From Polynucleobacter hallstattensis (lineage in GTDB: Bacteria; Pseudomonadota; Gammaproteobacteria; Burkholderiales; Burkholderiaceae): DNA of 64,000 nt. The stretch spans positions 1 to 64,000 of the forward strand of contig NZ_JACVPO010000002.1 in assembly GCF_018881835.1 (NCBI RefSeq). Reading direction: 5' to 3'. Of this stretch, positions 9,378-18,327 are shown piece by piece; the stretch's first letter is position 1, and the number at the start of each line of letters is the position of its first letter. Under the pieces are notes generated by a model. That model was not told the origin of the DNA, searched no databases, and was given only the letters and a program-made list of their open reading frames with translations. A program made the translations under genes and the position numbers.

Positions 9378-9893
9378 GATGAGATGACTCCAAAAAACCT
9401 TGTTTTATTTAATTCAGTTGACCAAGCTCGCCCATCTTATGGAGCGCCCGGGCAGGGCGTAGGTTGATTCTGGATGACTGCTTTCGGCCAATTGCGGACT
9501 TTCAAGAAATGATATAAAAAATGATCGTTATGTTGAAAGCATGACTTTAAAACACAATTTATATCTACGATTACGCAATGACCGTATTCCAGGACTTTTA
9601 GCACCCGAACTAATAGTTTTTTTCGAAGTCTGCCAACCTTAACTTCAAGGTTATTTTTAGTAGTGTTCGGTTCGCCGCTTAAGTGCTGCGCCACTTGCTA
9701 ATGCTCAAGCGAATTTGAGGGGGCCAGGAGTCTGAGTTATTAAATGCTGTGAAGGATAGACATCCAGCTTGGACTGATTGAGCCAAAAGCTACCTCATTT
9801 TTAATCGGGAGCTTACTGCTTAAAGGGCTAAGTCGACTCAGTTGCTGCCAAGCGTGCTTTGAAATTCTGATAGATTTTTATAGGACTTGAATA
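9378..9893 (+). other. Intergenic region without a convincing gene
   Basis: About 500 bp between repeat R5 and the end of the GST gene. An 85-codon minus-strand frame (9437-9694) contains a short stretch (EVKVGRLRKKL) resembling the winged-helix end of OmpR-type regulators, but the rest does not continue the fold. At most this is a decayed remnant. No RNA gene or terminator is clear. Confidence 0.3.
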
Positions 9894-10547
9894 CTATACT
9901 TGATTGGGCGCACCTGTTTGTTTCAGGGGGTGGGCGTTTGAAAAGCTGTCCAGCTTCATACAGTTTTCAAAGATGCCGTTCAGAATGGGGGCCGTATTCA
10001 TATCTACACCAAAAATTTTAGCGCCAATGACGTGGGATACCAGGGCAATATCAGCTATGGTTAGCTCATCACCAAATGAGTAGACCTGAGACTTTGCCAA
10101 CTTCTTCAGCATATTTTCGATGGCTTCATTGCCTTCAGAAAACCAATGTTGAGCCCATCTAGTTTGATGAGACTCATCCAAACCCCATTCTTGATTCAGA
10201 AAGTTTCTAACTCGCGGTATGATGAGGGGGTGGGTATCGGCGATAGCTATCAGAGCTAGCGCTCTGACCTCTGCTTTGTCGATAGGCATACTGGGGATCA
10301 GTTTTGGATTAGGCCAAACATCTTCGATGTATTCAAGAATGGCTAGCGACTGACCAATTTCATGGCCATCATGCTTAAGCAATGGCACTACATGCTGAGG
10401 ATTGATTAAGCTGTATGCTTCTCCAAATTGTTCCCCATTCGCTAAATTGATCGATATCTCTTCAAAGGGGACTCCCTTCAGCGATAGCGCAACCCTAACT
10501 CGATAAGCTGCTAGGGATCGCCAGTATCCGTAAAGAGTGACTTTCAT
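9894..10547 (-). CDS. Zeta-class glutathione S-transferase / maleylacetoacetate-isomerase-like
   Basis: A 217-residue GST with an N-terminal thioredoxin-like domain (VTLYGYWRSLAAYRVRVAL, the zeta-class serine/arginine active-site region), the cis-Pro motif HVVPLL near residue 54 and the GSH-binding QSLAILEYIE near residue 66. The C-terminal helical domain carries DELTIADIALV. Zeta GSTs isomerise maleylacetoacetate or maleylpyruvate in aromatic catabolism or act on alpha-halo acids. It is last in a minus-strand operon: its ATG overlaps the stop of the upstream alpha/beta hydrolase by one base. Context (ALDH, hydrolase, GntR regulator) supports a catabolic role, but the substrate is unproven. 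Confidence 0.8.
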   Translation of the reverse strand: MKVTLYGYWRSLAAYRVRVALSLKGVPFEEISINLANGEQFGEAYSLINPQHVVPLLKHDGHEIGQSLAILEYIEDVWPNPKLIPSMPIDKAEVRALALIAIADTHPLIIPRVRNFLNQEWGLDESHQTRWAQHWFSEGNEAIENMLKKLAKSQVYSFGDELTIADIALVSHVIGAKIFGVDMNTAPILNGIFENCMKLDSFSNAHPLKQTGAPNQV

Positions 10548-11335
10548 TATTTGGTGTTTATGAAGTTTCGAATCGCATCCATAAAGATGGCTGGTGCCTG
10601 CAACTGTGGTACATGCGCTAAGCCTGGCAGGATATTTAATGTTGCGTTTGGCAGCCCAGCATGAAGTTCTACAGACATGGATGATGGAGTGGCTTCATCC
10701 AATTCTCCAACTAGCACGAGCACTGGTTGGAACACTTTTGAAAGTTGATCGCGAATATCAAGTCCAGCTAAAGCGGAGCAGGCACCGTGAAAGGTTTCGG
10801 TATCGAGAGCTAAGAAGCGTTTTTTTCTATCCGCAACCAAGCTTGGGTTCTGTTCCTGAAATTCTGGAGCAAATAAGCGGCGCATTGCCACATCTGCAAT
10901 CGCTTCCAACCCTTTTTCTTTAGCAGCGGCTGACATGCCTCTGAAGGCTGCACGCCCTGGTTCAGTGAACATCGCACCGCAATCAGCCAAGATTAAGCGT
11001 GCGGCTAATTGTGGGTGGCGAATGCTGGTAATTAAGGCTATAAATCCGCCATAACCGTTACCCAAGAATATTGGCTTTTCAGAAAGTTTCAGGGATTCAA
11101 TGCCTTTAGCAATATGATCAGCGATCACATTAAGGTCACCGCCCACAAAGTCAGAGCCTTCAAATCCGGGAAGATTTAAAGTGATAACTTGATGAGTTTT
11201 TTCTAACTCATGAGCTAGTGGCTTAAAAGAGCTGCTGTCTGCAAGCAATGAGTGGAACAAAATAACTGGGGTGCCTGTGCCTGTAATTTCCAGACTCAAC
11301 TTTTTGTTGTCGATATTTAGCGTTTGATGTGCCAT
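10547..11335 (-). CDS. Alpha/beta hydrolase-fold protein lacking the nucleophile serine
   Basis: A 262-residue alpha/beta hydrolase resembling 3-oxoadipate enol-lactonase and C-C hydrolases in length and layout. It has the oxyanion strand PVILFHSLLAD near residue 20, the acid region VLVGELDEATP near residue 210 and the catalytic histidine segment GLAHVPQLQ near residue 240. The nucleophile elbow, normally G-x-S-x-G-G, reads LGNGYGG, placing glycine where serine, cysteine or aspartate is expected. It is either non-hydrolytic or uses another mechanism. It is translationally coupled to the downstream GST gene and lies 47 bp after the aldehyde dehydrogenase gene. Confidence 0.8.
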   Translation of the reverse strand: MAHQTLNIDNKKLSLEITGTGTPVILFHSLLADSSSFKPLAHELEKTHQVITLNLPGFEGSDFVGGDLNVIADHIAKGIESLKLSEKPIFLGNGYGGFIALITSIRHPQLAARLILADCGAMFTEPGRAAFRGMSAAAKEKGLEAIADVAMRRLFAPEFQEQNPSLVADRKKRFLALDTETFHGACSALAGLDIRDQLSKVFQPVLVLVGELDEATPSSMSVELHAGLPNATLNILPGLAHVPQLQAPAIFMDAIRNFINTK

Positions 11336-11382
11336 ATTATATTGTTCCTTTAGTTCTTATATTCTTAAAACTACTTTTCGTA

Positions 11383-12903
11383 TTAGTTCAGTCGTGGCTG
11401 GCTAGCAGTATCTTTGTACCAGTCAAATGGCGCATCATCCAATCGAATCATGACACTCTTAGTTTCAAAGTGTTGGTCAAATGACTCTGTTCCGCACTCG
11501 CGGCCAATTCCTGAGTCTTTGATGCCGCCCCAAGGTGAAGCTGGATCCAAGCGATGATGGTCGTTTACCCAGACAATGCCGCATTTAAGTTTTGCAGCAA
11601 CACGGTGGGCTCTAGTGACATCATTTGTTCGAATTGCACCAGCCAAACCGAACGGAGAGTCATTTGCCAGTTCAAGACCCTCTTCTTCGGTTGTAAATTT
11701 AGTAACCGATACAAATGGGCCAAATACCTCCTCTTGGAAGATGCGCATGTTTCTAGTAACGTCAGCAAAAACAGTCGGCTCTACAAAGAAACCATTCTGA
11801 AGACTTGGGTCAGTAGGCACCTTGCCTCCGGCAACCAAGCGTGCTTTATCTTCATTTAATCCAATATCGATATATTTCAGAACGCGCTGCTGCTGGCGAG
11901 CTGAAACTACAGGTCCAAGTTGCACACTAGCGTCAATGGGGTTTCCGATACGAATCGATTTTGCCTTAGCTGCCAACTTTTCTACGAACTCATCGTAAAT
12001 GCTTGCCTGAACAATTTGACGGCTACCACAAATACAAGTTTGTCCTGCGCCAATGAAGGCGCCAAAAGCAGCGTAGTTCACTGCTTGATCAACATTGAAG
12101 TCGTCAAACACGAGAACAGGAGTTTTGCCGCCAAGTTCTAATGTTTGGTGGGCGAAGTTACTACCTGCTAAAGCCCCGGTAATACGTCCAGCTTCGGTGC
12201 CGCCAGTCAGCACCCATTTTGCTAAACCAGGATGCTCAGCTAGCGCTTTGCCAGTAGAGGGCCCAAGTCCGGTGATCACATTAAACACTCCAGGCGGCAA
12301 GCCTGCTTCAACGAATAGTTGCGCGAGGCGCAGTGTGGTTAGTGGAGTGTACTCAGATGGCTTCACTACGGTAGTACAACCAGATGCCAGCGTAGGGGCT
12401 AAGCTTTTCACCATGATCATTAAAGGATGATTAAATGGTGTGGAATTACCGACAACACCAATTGGAGTGCGCAAGGTGTAGTTAAGGTAGTTGCCATCTA
12501 CTGGAATGACGGAATCACGGCGCGCAATGGCAAGACCTGCGTTGTAGCGAAAAAAGTCAGGTAGACGCGAAACTTGTGCACGCGTTTCATTTAAAGAGCG
12601 ACCATTGTTAGCAGTTTCTAAGGTGTAGATCTCTTCTAAGTTGGCTTCAAACACATCCGCTAATTTATTAATTAATTTAGCGCGTGTGCGATTAGACATT
12701 GAACTCCACTCGGGACTAGCAAATGCTTTTGCTGAGCTCTTCACTGCCTTGTCAACATCGGCATCAGTTGCGTGTGAAATTTGCGCAAGCATCTCACCAG
12801 TCGCTGGATTTAATACATCCAGTAAATCAGGCTGGGAGGCCGGAACTTCCTTACCATCGATAAATAGTCCACGGATAGGTGCTTGCTTTTGAGTTGTTGG
12901 CAT
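11383..12903 (-). CDS. NAD(P)-dependent aldehyde dehydrogenase
   Basis: A 506-residue aldehyde dehydrogenase oxidising an aldehyde to the acid. The catalytic cysteine is in GQTCICGSR, the general-base glutamate in LELGGK, the Rossmann loop is seen around VLTGGTEAG, and the C-terminal EVFGPFVSV and SPFGLAGAI motifs are present. Length is normal. It follows the GntR-type regulator gene by about 30 bp on the minus strand and heads a run with the alpha/beta hydrolase and GST. The divergent ABC importer suggests the aldehyde derives from an imported acid or amino-acid-like compound. The specific substrate cannot be read from sequence. Confidence 0.9.
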   Translation of the reverse strand: MPTTQKQAPIRGLFIDGKEVPASQPDLLDVLNPATGEMLAQISHATDADVDKAVKSSAKAFASPEWSSMSNRTRAKLINKLADVFEANLEEIYTLETANNGRSLNETRAQVSRLPDFFRYNAGLAIARRDSVIPVDGNYLNYTLRTPIGVVGNSTPFNHPLMIMVKSLAPTLASGCTTVVKPSEYTPLTTLRLAQLFVEAGLPPGVFNVITGLGPSTGKALAEHPGLAKWVLTGGTEAGRITGALAGSNFAHQTLELGGKTPVLVFDDFNVDQAVNYAAFGAFIGAGQTCICGSRQIVQASIYDEFVEKLAAKAKSIRIGNPIDASVQLGPVVSARQQQRVLKYIDIGLNEDKARLVAGGKVPTDPSLQNGFFVEPTVFADVTRNMRIFQEEVFGPFVSVTKFTTEEEGLELANDSPFGLAGAIRTNDVTRAHRVAAKLKCGIVWVNDHHRLDPASPWGGIKDSGIGRECGTESFDQHFETKSVMIRLDDAPFDWYKDTASQPRLN

Positions 12904-12933
12904 GAGGATCCTTATTAAAAAATATGTGTTGAA

Positions 12934-13614
12934 TTAACTGACGATCATTCCGCTTGACACAGCATTGCTGACACGCTTACCTGCTGCAAGCACATGCTGC
13001 TCCGCTAATCTCTGGGCGGTCTTGACGGATCTAGATTGAATACCATCTATGATTTCGCGATGTTCTGCTACCAATGCTTCCGGAGTTCCATGATCTATAT
13101 TTCTAACGCTAATTTGCACAGCTCTTTCCATCAGATCAATGAGGTCGATCAGTTGATCACGCATTCTTGGATTGCCGCCTAATTCAGCTAAGAGTCGGTG
13201 GAATTTTTTGTTGTAACCGATAAAACCATCGGGCCATTGGTCCCGATGAAAGCTCTTGAATTGATCAAGCATTTGAAGTTGCTCATCACTGGCATTACGA
13301 ATGATGCGTTCAATATTGGCGCGCTCAAGGGCAGCTCGCAAATGAAACATGTCCAACATATCAGAGATGGATACTGGTGCAACGCGGTATCCTTGACGGG
13401 GAATAGTAATCACAAGACCTTCGCGCTCTAGGCTAATGAGCGCATCGCGGACGGGGGATTTACTGACCTCAAAACGAACCGCTAACTCAGCCTCTCGTAT
13501 TTCAGCGCCAGGCATAAGATTGCAAGTCAGAATGTCATGACGCAACTCTTCGTAGACTCTTTCTCGAAGCAGTCGGCCGTCAGATTCTATGGGTTCTATG
13601 GTGGTACTTGCCAT
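12934..13614 (-). CDS. GntR-family regulator (FadR/FCD type)
   Basis: A 226-residue transcription factor. Residues about 15-75 form the winged helix (LRERVYEELRHDIL, LAVRFEVSKSPVRDAL, LEREGLVITIPRQGYRV), and the remainder is an all-helical FCD ligand-binding domain with the typical histidine/aspartate residues around FHRLLAELGGNPRM. Members sense small organic acids and usually repress adjacent catabolic genes. It is first in the minus-strand run with ALDH, hydrolase and GST, and is divergent from the LIV-type ABC operon across a 209-bp gap with palindromes. It therefore probably regulates both directions. Confidence 0.88.
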   Translation of the reverse strand: MASTTIEPIESDGRLLRERVYEELRHDILTCNLMPGAEIREAELAVRFEVSKSPVRDALISLEREGLVITIPRQGYRVAPVSISDMLDMFHLRAALERANIERIIRNASDEQLQMLDQFKSFHRDQWPDGFIGYNKKFHRLLAELGGNPRMRDQLIDLIDLMERAVQISVRNIDHGTPEALVAEHREIIDGIQSRSVKTAQRLAEQHVLAAGKRVSNAVSSGMIVS

Positions 13615-13756
13615 GGGCTTAAAAATATTAGGTAGTCCTTAATGATCCCTGCTAATATATCACAAGAGCTTTTTACGGGTATAGGTAAAAATATAAGCAA
13701 TTGATTTTAAACAATAAATAAATTTTCAAAGGACTTATTGATTTAATTAAATTTTA

Positions 13757-13782
13757 TTGTAGTATATCAAGTAGATCTACAA
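13757..13782. promoter_or_regulatory. Candidate operator in the divergent GntR / ABC promoter region
   Basis: An inverted repeat TTGTAG-N14-CTACAA contains the perfect 10-base palindrome GTAGATCTAC (13771-13780). It lies 42 bp before the substrate-binding protein start, inside the AT-rich intergenic gap shared with the GntR regulator. This is a plausible binding site for that regulator, by position only. Confidence 0.4.
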
Positions 13783-13823
13783 AACAATTTTAAAAGACTA
13801 CCAAACATCGTGAGGAGACATTC

Positions 13824-15071
13824 ATGTTGAACAAGATACGTTTAAAGGCTGTAGCACTTGCCCTAGTAGGCGCGTTATTGGCACCAAGCTCTTTTGCCGC
13901 TGATAAGGCGCCAATTAGAGTCGGATTTCTAACTATCAAATCAGGCGCTCTTGCTGCTGGTGGAAAGCAGATGGAAGAAGGCATTAACTTGTTCATGAAG
14001 GAGCGTAACAATACGATTGCAGGCAGAAAGATTGAGCTTTTTGTCGCCGATACATCTGGTCAGCCAGCAATTACCAAAACCAAAATGCAAGAGCTCGTTG
14101 AAAAAGATAAAGTTCAAGTCATCATTGGACCATTAGCTGCATTTGAGGCATTAGCTGTGGATGACTATATTAAGAAGGTAGGGGTTCCAGTGATATCCCC
14201 TTCAGCTGGAGCTGAAGATTTAACCCAGCGCAAGCCAAATCCTTGGTTTGTTAGAGGCGTTGGAACTTCTGCCCAACCAAGTCATGCTCTTGGAGAGTAT
14301 GCCGCTAAAGATTTGAAGTACAAGCGCATTGCTATCATTGCCGATGATTTTGCTTTTGGCCATGAAATTGCCGCCGGATTTCAGAGAACTTTTGAAGAAA
14401 ATGGCGGCAAGGTAGTTCAAAAGCTATGGTCTCCTTTGAACGTAGCTGACTATGGTACTTACATTGGTCAGATTAAGCCAAATGTGGATGCGGTATTTGC
14501 GGCCTTCGCTGGCGGTAACGGCGTGAAGTTTGTAAAGCAATATAGCGAGTACGGTTTAAAGGGAAAAATTCCTCTCCTCGGCGCAATGACCACTGTAGAT
14601 GAGGGTATCTTGCCTTTCATGGGTGATGATGCGCTAGGCGTAATTTCTACTGGCTGGTACTCTGCGAACTTAAACAATGCAGCTAATACAAAGTTTGTTA
14701 AGGATTTCAACGCAACGTATAAAAAAGATCCTGGCTACTATTCTATGGGTGCATATGGTGCAGCTTTAATGCTTGAGCAAGCACTTAAGGATGTCAAAGG
14801 CAATATTGAAGATAAGAATGCATTTATGGCTGCATTACGTGCAGTTCAGTTGCCAAATGATCCAAGAGGTAAGGTTACCTTGGACGCCTTGGGCAACCCG
14901 ATTATGGATATTTATATTCGTAAGGTTGAGAAAAAAGACGGTAAGCTCAGCAACGTTGTGATTAAGACTTATCCATCGGTTAGTCAGTTCTGGACATATA
15001 AAACTAAAGACTTTCTCTCCAATCCCGTCTATTCAAGAGATTACCCGCCAGCGACGAATTTAGAGAACTGA
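13824..15071 (+). CDS. Branched-chain-amino-acid-type ABC substrate-binding protein
   Basis: A 415-residue periplasmic binding protein of the LivK/HAAT family with a signal peptide (cleavage near SSFAAD, residue 25). It begins with PIRVGFLTIKSGALAAGGKQ and contains VQVIIGPLAAFEALA and PVISPSAGAEDL, the hallmarks of the Leu/Ile/Val-binding fold. It is slightly long for the family. A good ribosome binding site (GAGGAG) precedes the ATG. It heads a five-gene transport operon with two permeases and two ATPases, followed by an alpha/beta hydrolase. Such transporters also carry aromatic acids, amides and other carboxylates. The divergent catabolic genes suggest something other than plain branched-chain amino acids. 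Confidence 0.88.
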   Translation: MLNKIRLKAVALALVGALLAPSSFAADKAPIRVGFLTIKSGALAAGGKQMEEGINLFMKERNNTIAGRKIELFVADTSGQPAITKTKMQELVEKDKVQVIIGPLAAFEALAVDDYIKKVGVPVISPSAGAEDLTQRKPNPWFVRGVGTSAQPSHALGEYAAKDLKYKRIAIIADDFAFGHEIAAGFQRTFEENGGKVVQKLWSPLNVADYGTYIGQIKPNVDAVFAAFAGGNGVKFVKQYSEYGLKGKIPLLGAMTTVDEGILPFMGDDALGVISTGWYSANLNNAANTKFVKDFNATYKKDPGYYSMGAYGAALMLEQALKDVKGNIEDKNAFMAALRAVQLPNDPRGKVTLDALGNPIMDIYIRKVEKKDGKLSNVVIKTYPSVSQFWTYKTKDFLSNPVYSRDYPPATNLEN

Positions 15072-15081
15072 TTCTTTAATA

Positions 15082-15942
15082 ATGTCTTTTTGGCTAATTC
15101 AGAGCCTCAATAGCCTTGCTCTAGGGGGAGTTCTTTTCACCCTAGCAGCAGGCTTTTCATTAATTTTCGGATTAATGCGTATCGCTAATCTTTCACATGG
15201 TGCTTATTTCATGTTGGGCGCTTATGTTGGGTTAAGCGTGATCGAGGCGGGGCACTCTTTCTATTTAGCCATTTTGGCTGCAGGGATAGCGATTGGTCTT
15301 TTGGGCTGCATTGTTGAGTGGTTAATTTTGCGTCGCCTTGCCGGCAACAGCTTGTCTCAGGTATTGGCGACTTTAGGGGTTGCTTTCGTCATTGCCGATT
15401 GTAGTCTTTGGTTTTGGGGTGGTGATCCTCGTCCAGTCGCTGCACCCAGTTTTCTGAGTGGCGGTGTTCAGATATTCGGGCAAACGTTTCCTCTTTACAG
15501 AATTGCTTTAGTAATTTTTAGTATCTTTATTGCGCTTGGTTTGTGGCTATTACTAGAAAAAACCAAACTTGGTGTCATGATTCGTGCCAGTGTTGATGAT
15601 CGCCAAATGGCACAAGGTATTGGTGTACCAGCTACCAAATTGTTTTCAATTGTTTTTTGTTTGGGTGCTGCATTAGCAGGGGTGGGTGGTATTGCTGCAG
15701 CCCCAATTCTTTCAGTTTACCCAGGCTTAGATGCGGATATGCTGCCAATTGCATTGGTAGTGGTGATCTTGGGGGGTCTCGGTAGTTTAATGGGTGCATT
15801 CATTGGCAGCTTCCTCATTGGATTTATCTACAGTTTTGGTCAAGCGCTTTTTCCAGACTTGGCTTACATCATCTTGTTTTTACCAATGCTCATCATTCTG
15901 GCAGTTAGACCACGTGGCTTGTTCGGAAGGATAACTGCTTGA
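15082..15942 (+). CDS. livH: ABC permease, LivH type
   Basis: A 286-residue inner-membrane permease with about eight hydrophobic segments and the family motifs LSHGAYFMLGAY (near residue 38) and GGLGSLMGAFIG (near residue 232). It forms the channel with the LivM-type subunit. It starts 10 bp after the binding-protein gene. Its stop overlaps the TTG start of the next gene by four bases. The symbol refers to family type; substrate may differ. Confidence 0.88.
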   Translation: MSFWLIQSLNSLALGGVLFTLAAGFSLIFGLMRIANLSHGAYFMLGAYVGLSVIEAGHSFYLAILAAGIAIGLLGCIVEWLILRRLAGNSLSQVLATLGVAFVIADCSLWFWGGDPRPVAAPSFLSGGVQIFGQTFPLYRIALVIFSIFIALGLWLLLEKTKLGVMIRASVDDRQMAQGIGVPATKLFSIVFCLGAALAGVGGIAAAPILSVYPGLDADMLPIALVVVILGGLGSLMGAFIGSFLIGFIYSFGQALFPDLAYIILFLPMLIILAVRPRGLFGRITA

Positions 15943-16874
15943 ACCGCATTTTTTATATTGCCATTTTCGCGGTACTACTTGCCCTCCCTTTGATTCTTGG
16001 GGGCACTTATTACACTAACTTAGCGAGCCAAATTCTCATTGCTGCAATTTTTGCAATGAGCTTGAATTTACTTGTGGGATATGCTGGCTTAACCTCTCTA
16101 GGCCATGCAGGGTATCTTGGCCTAGCAGCCTATATCAGTAGTTGGCTGACAGTAAAGTTGGGATGGGATCATGCAAGTACTGCGGCGATTGCAATCATCG
16201 GAACTACCGTCATTGCAGGAATCTTTGGTTTGATTGCCCTGCGTGCAACAGGCATTAGTTTTTTAATGATTACTTTGGCGTTCGGTCAGATTCTATGGGG
16301 CTTAGCTTATCGCTGGGCTAGCGTTACCGGTGGCGATAATGGAATATCTGGTATTACAAGACCGCCATTTTTTGGTTTGGATTTGGGAGAGGCTAGTTAT
16401 TTTTATTACTTTACTCTGTTCATCTTTTTGTTGGTTTGGATTGCGATTGCAGTCTTAGTGCGATCTCCTTTTGGAGCCACTATCCGAGGAACTAAAGATC
16501 AGCCTCGTCGTATGAGTGCGCTCGGTTTTAATGTCTGGTTAATTCGCTGGATTACTTTTACAGCCTGCGGCTTCTTTGGGTCTATTGGCGGCATCATGTA
16601 CGTCTACTATCACCAATTTATTAGCCCCCATAGTCTGTCATTGGCCAATTCTGCTGAAATGCTACTGATGGTGATTGCTGGTGGTGCTGGCACTTTAGCT
16701 GGGCCAGTCATTGGAGCTGCCTTGGTGATGCTACTAAAGAATGTGGCAAGTCAATATGTTGATCATTGGGTCACTCTCCTCGGCTTGGTATTTATTTTCA
16801 TTGTGATGTTTATTCCAGGTGGAATTGTTGCTGGATTTATGCGCATTAAAAGCGCATTTAATACACCCAAGTAA
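15939..16874 (+). CDS. livM: ABC permease, LivM type
   Basis: A 311-residue permease with LLVGYAGLTSLGHAGYLGL (residues about 45-63) and GGAGTLAGPVIGA near residue 245, diagnostic for the LivM branch. It has about eight to ten hydrophobic segments. The start is TTG, overlapping the end of the LivH-type gene, consistent with coupling. The next gene begins 3 bp downstream. It partners with the LivH-type subunit. Confidence 0.88.
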   Translation: MNRIFYIAIFAVLLALPLILGGTYYTNLASQILIAAIFAMSLNLLVGYAGLTSLGHAGYLGLAAYISSWLTVKLGWDHASTAAIAIIGTTVIAGIFGLIALRATGISFLMITLAFGQILWGLAYRWASVTGGDNGISGITRPPFFGLDLGEASYFYYFTLFIFLLVWIAIAVLVRSPFGATIRGTKDQPRRMSALGFNVWLIRWITFTACGFFGSIGGIMYVYYHQFISPHSLSLANSAEMLLMVIAGGAGTLAGPVIGAALVMLLKNVASQYVDHWVTLLGLVFIFIVMFIPGGIVAGFMRIKSAFNTPK

Positions 16875-16877
16875 AAA

Positions 16878-17618
16878 ATGAGTCCTATTCTTGAAGTTTC
16901 TGATTTAAGCAAATCTTTTGGTGGCCTTAAGGTAACCAAAGGAGTTAATCTTAGTGTGAACCCAGGAGAGCGGCACTTGTTAATTGGGCCAAATGGCGCA
17001 GGCAAAACGACACTATTTAATTTAATCGCAGGAGACTTAGCCTCTGACTCAGGTTCCATTAGGCTCAATGGGAAAAATATTACCAAGCTCACGACTGCTA
17101 AGCGTGCGCAACTCGATCTAGCTAGAACTTATCAAATCTTGACGCTCTTTGGTAAGGATAATTTAATCTCGAACGTGAAATTGGCATTGTTAGGAAAAAT
17201 GTCGCTGCGTTGGAAGTGTTGGGGCGCATTCTCGACAGAGCGTGCCTTAGATAAAAAAGCGCTAGATATTTTAGAAAAGGTAGGGCTGGACTCCAAAGCC
17301 TATTTGCCTTTAGAGCAAACATCGTACGGTGAGAAGCGTCGACTTGAGATTGCTATGGCCTTGGCTCAAAATCCAACTATCTTATTGCTGGATGAGCCTT
17401 TAGCAGGCCTGTCTACTGAAGAGCGTGAAACGATTACGACATTGCTACAAGGCATTAATCGCGCTATCACCATACTGATGATTGAGCACGATATGGCAGT
17501 TGCCTTAGCTTTCGCTGATCGAGTAACGCTATTGCACTATGGTGAAGTGATTACAAGTGGTACGCGTCAAGAGGTAGTAAATGATCCCCGTACCAAGGAG
17601 ATATATCTTGGCCACTAA
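16878..17618 (+). CDS. livG: ABC ATPase, LivG type
   Basis: A 246-residue ATP-binding subunit with Walker A GPNGAGKTT (near residue 37), an ABC signature reading TSYGEKRRLEIAMAL instead of the usual LSGGQ, as in LivG-type ATPases, Walker B ILLLDEP, and the switch histidine in IEHDM. It powers the LIV-type importer with LivF. Its end overlaps a longer frame for the next gene, but the likely LivF start is at 17608, a small overlap. Confidence 0.88.
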   Translation: MSPILEVSDLSKSFGGLKVTKGVNLSVNPGERHLLIGPNGAGKTTLFNLIAGDLASDSGSIRLNGKNITKLTTAKRAQLDLARTYQILTLFGKDNLISNVKLALLGKMSLRWKCWGAFSTERALDKKALDILEKVGLDSKAYLPLEQTSYGEKRRLEIAMALAQNPTILLLDEPLAGLSTEERETITTLLQGINRAITILMIEHDMAVALAFADRVTLLHYGEVITSGTRQEVVNDPRTKEIYLGH

Positions 17619-18327
17619 TACTATTTTGAGGGTCGAGGGCTTGAATGCTTTTTATGGCGATAGCCATATTCTTTACGACGTTTCCTTTGACTTAAAAAGA
17701 GATACTGTACTTGCACTCCTTGGAAGAAACGGCGCTGGAAAAACAACCTGTATTAGTTCTATTATTGGCTTTCTAGCTGAGCGTAATGGCTTAATTGAGC
17801 TTGACGGGGTGCCATTGCAAAAACTCTCTCCTGAGAAGATTTGCAAAGCAGGCATTGGGATTGTTCCGCAAGGGCGACGTATTTTCCCTAGCCTATCGGT
17901 GAAAGAAAATCTTGAGGTAGCCTATCAAACGCCTCGTTCCGCAAGTTGCCGAAAATGGGTTCTTGAAGATATATTTCAGTTTTTCCCGCGCCTTCAAGAA
18001 CGTCAAAATCAAGTTGCAGGGAGCTTGTCAGGGGGCGAGCAGCAGATGCTTGCTATTGGTAGGGCGTTGATGACCAACCCAAAAGTATTGTTGTTAGATG
18101 AGCCATCTGAGGGTTTAGCTCCGCAAATCGTTAAAGAAGTTGGCAATATTATTGCGATGCTCAAGCCATTTATTTCGATTGTATTGGTTGAGCAAAATCT
18201 CAGTCTTGCTTTAAGTGTTGCAGATGATATTGTTTTGCTCAATGGAGGCAAGGTAGTGTTTTCTGGAACTAAGGCGCTTTTTAATGAAAAGCAAAATGAA
18301 TTACAAAGTCATTTGAGTGTGGAATAG
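17608..18327 (+). CDS. livF: ABC ATPase, LivF type
   Basis: A 239-residue ATPase with Walker A GRNGAGKTT, the signature LSGGEQQMLAIGRAL, Walker B VLLLDEPSEGLAP and VEQNLSLAL, which is the LivF pattern. I choose TTG at 17608: AAGGAG lies at 17595-17600 with 7-base spacing, and the encoded start (ATNTILRVEGLNAFYG) matches where the family normally begins. A longer frame from ATG 17581 would overlap livG by 38 bases and has no ribosome binding site. Confidence 0.87.
   Translation: MATNTILRVEGLNAFYGDSHILYDVSFDLKRDTVLALLGRNGAGKTTCISSIIGFLAERNGLIELDGVPLQKLSPEKICKAGIGIVPQGRRIFPSLSVKENLEVAYQTPRSASCRKWVLEDIFQFFPRLQERQNQVAGSLSGGEQQMLAIGRALMTNPKVLLLDEPSEGLAPQIVKEVGNIIAMLKPFISIVLVEQNLSLALSVADDIVLLNGGKVVFSGTKALFNEKQNELQSHLSVE

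Noticed and set aside
9437..9694. 85-codon minus-strand frame as a response-regulator gene
   Set aside because: Only a short stretch (EVKVGRLRKKL) resembles a winged helix; no receiver and no continuation, so not called as a gene.
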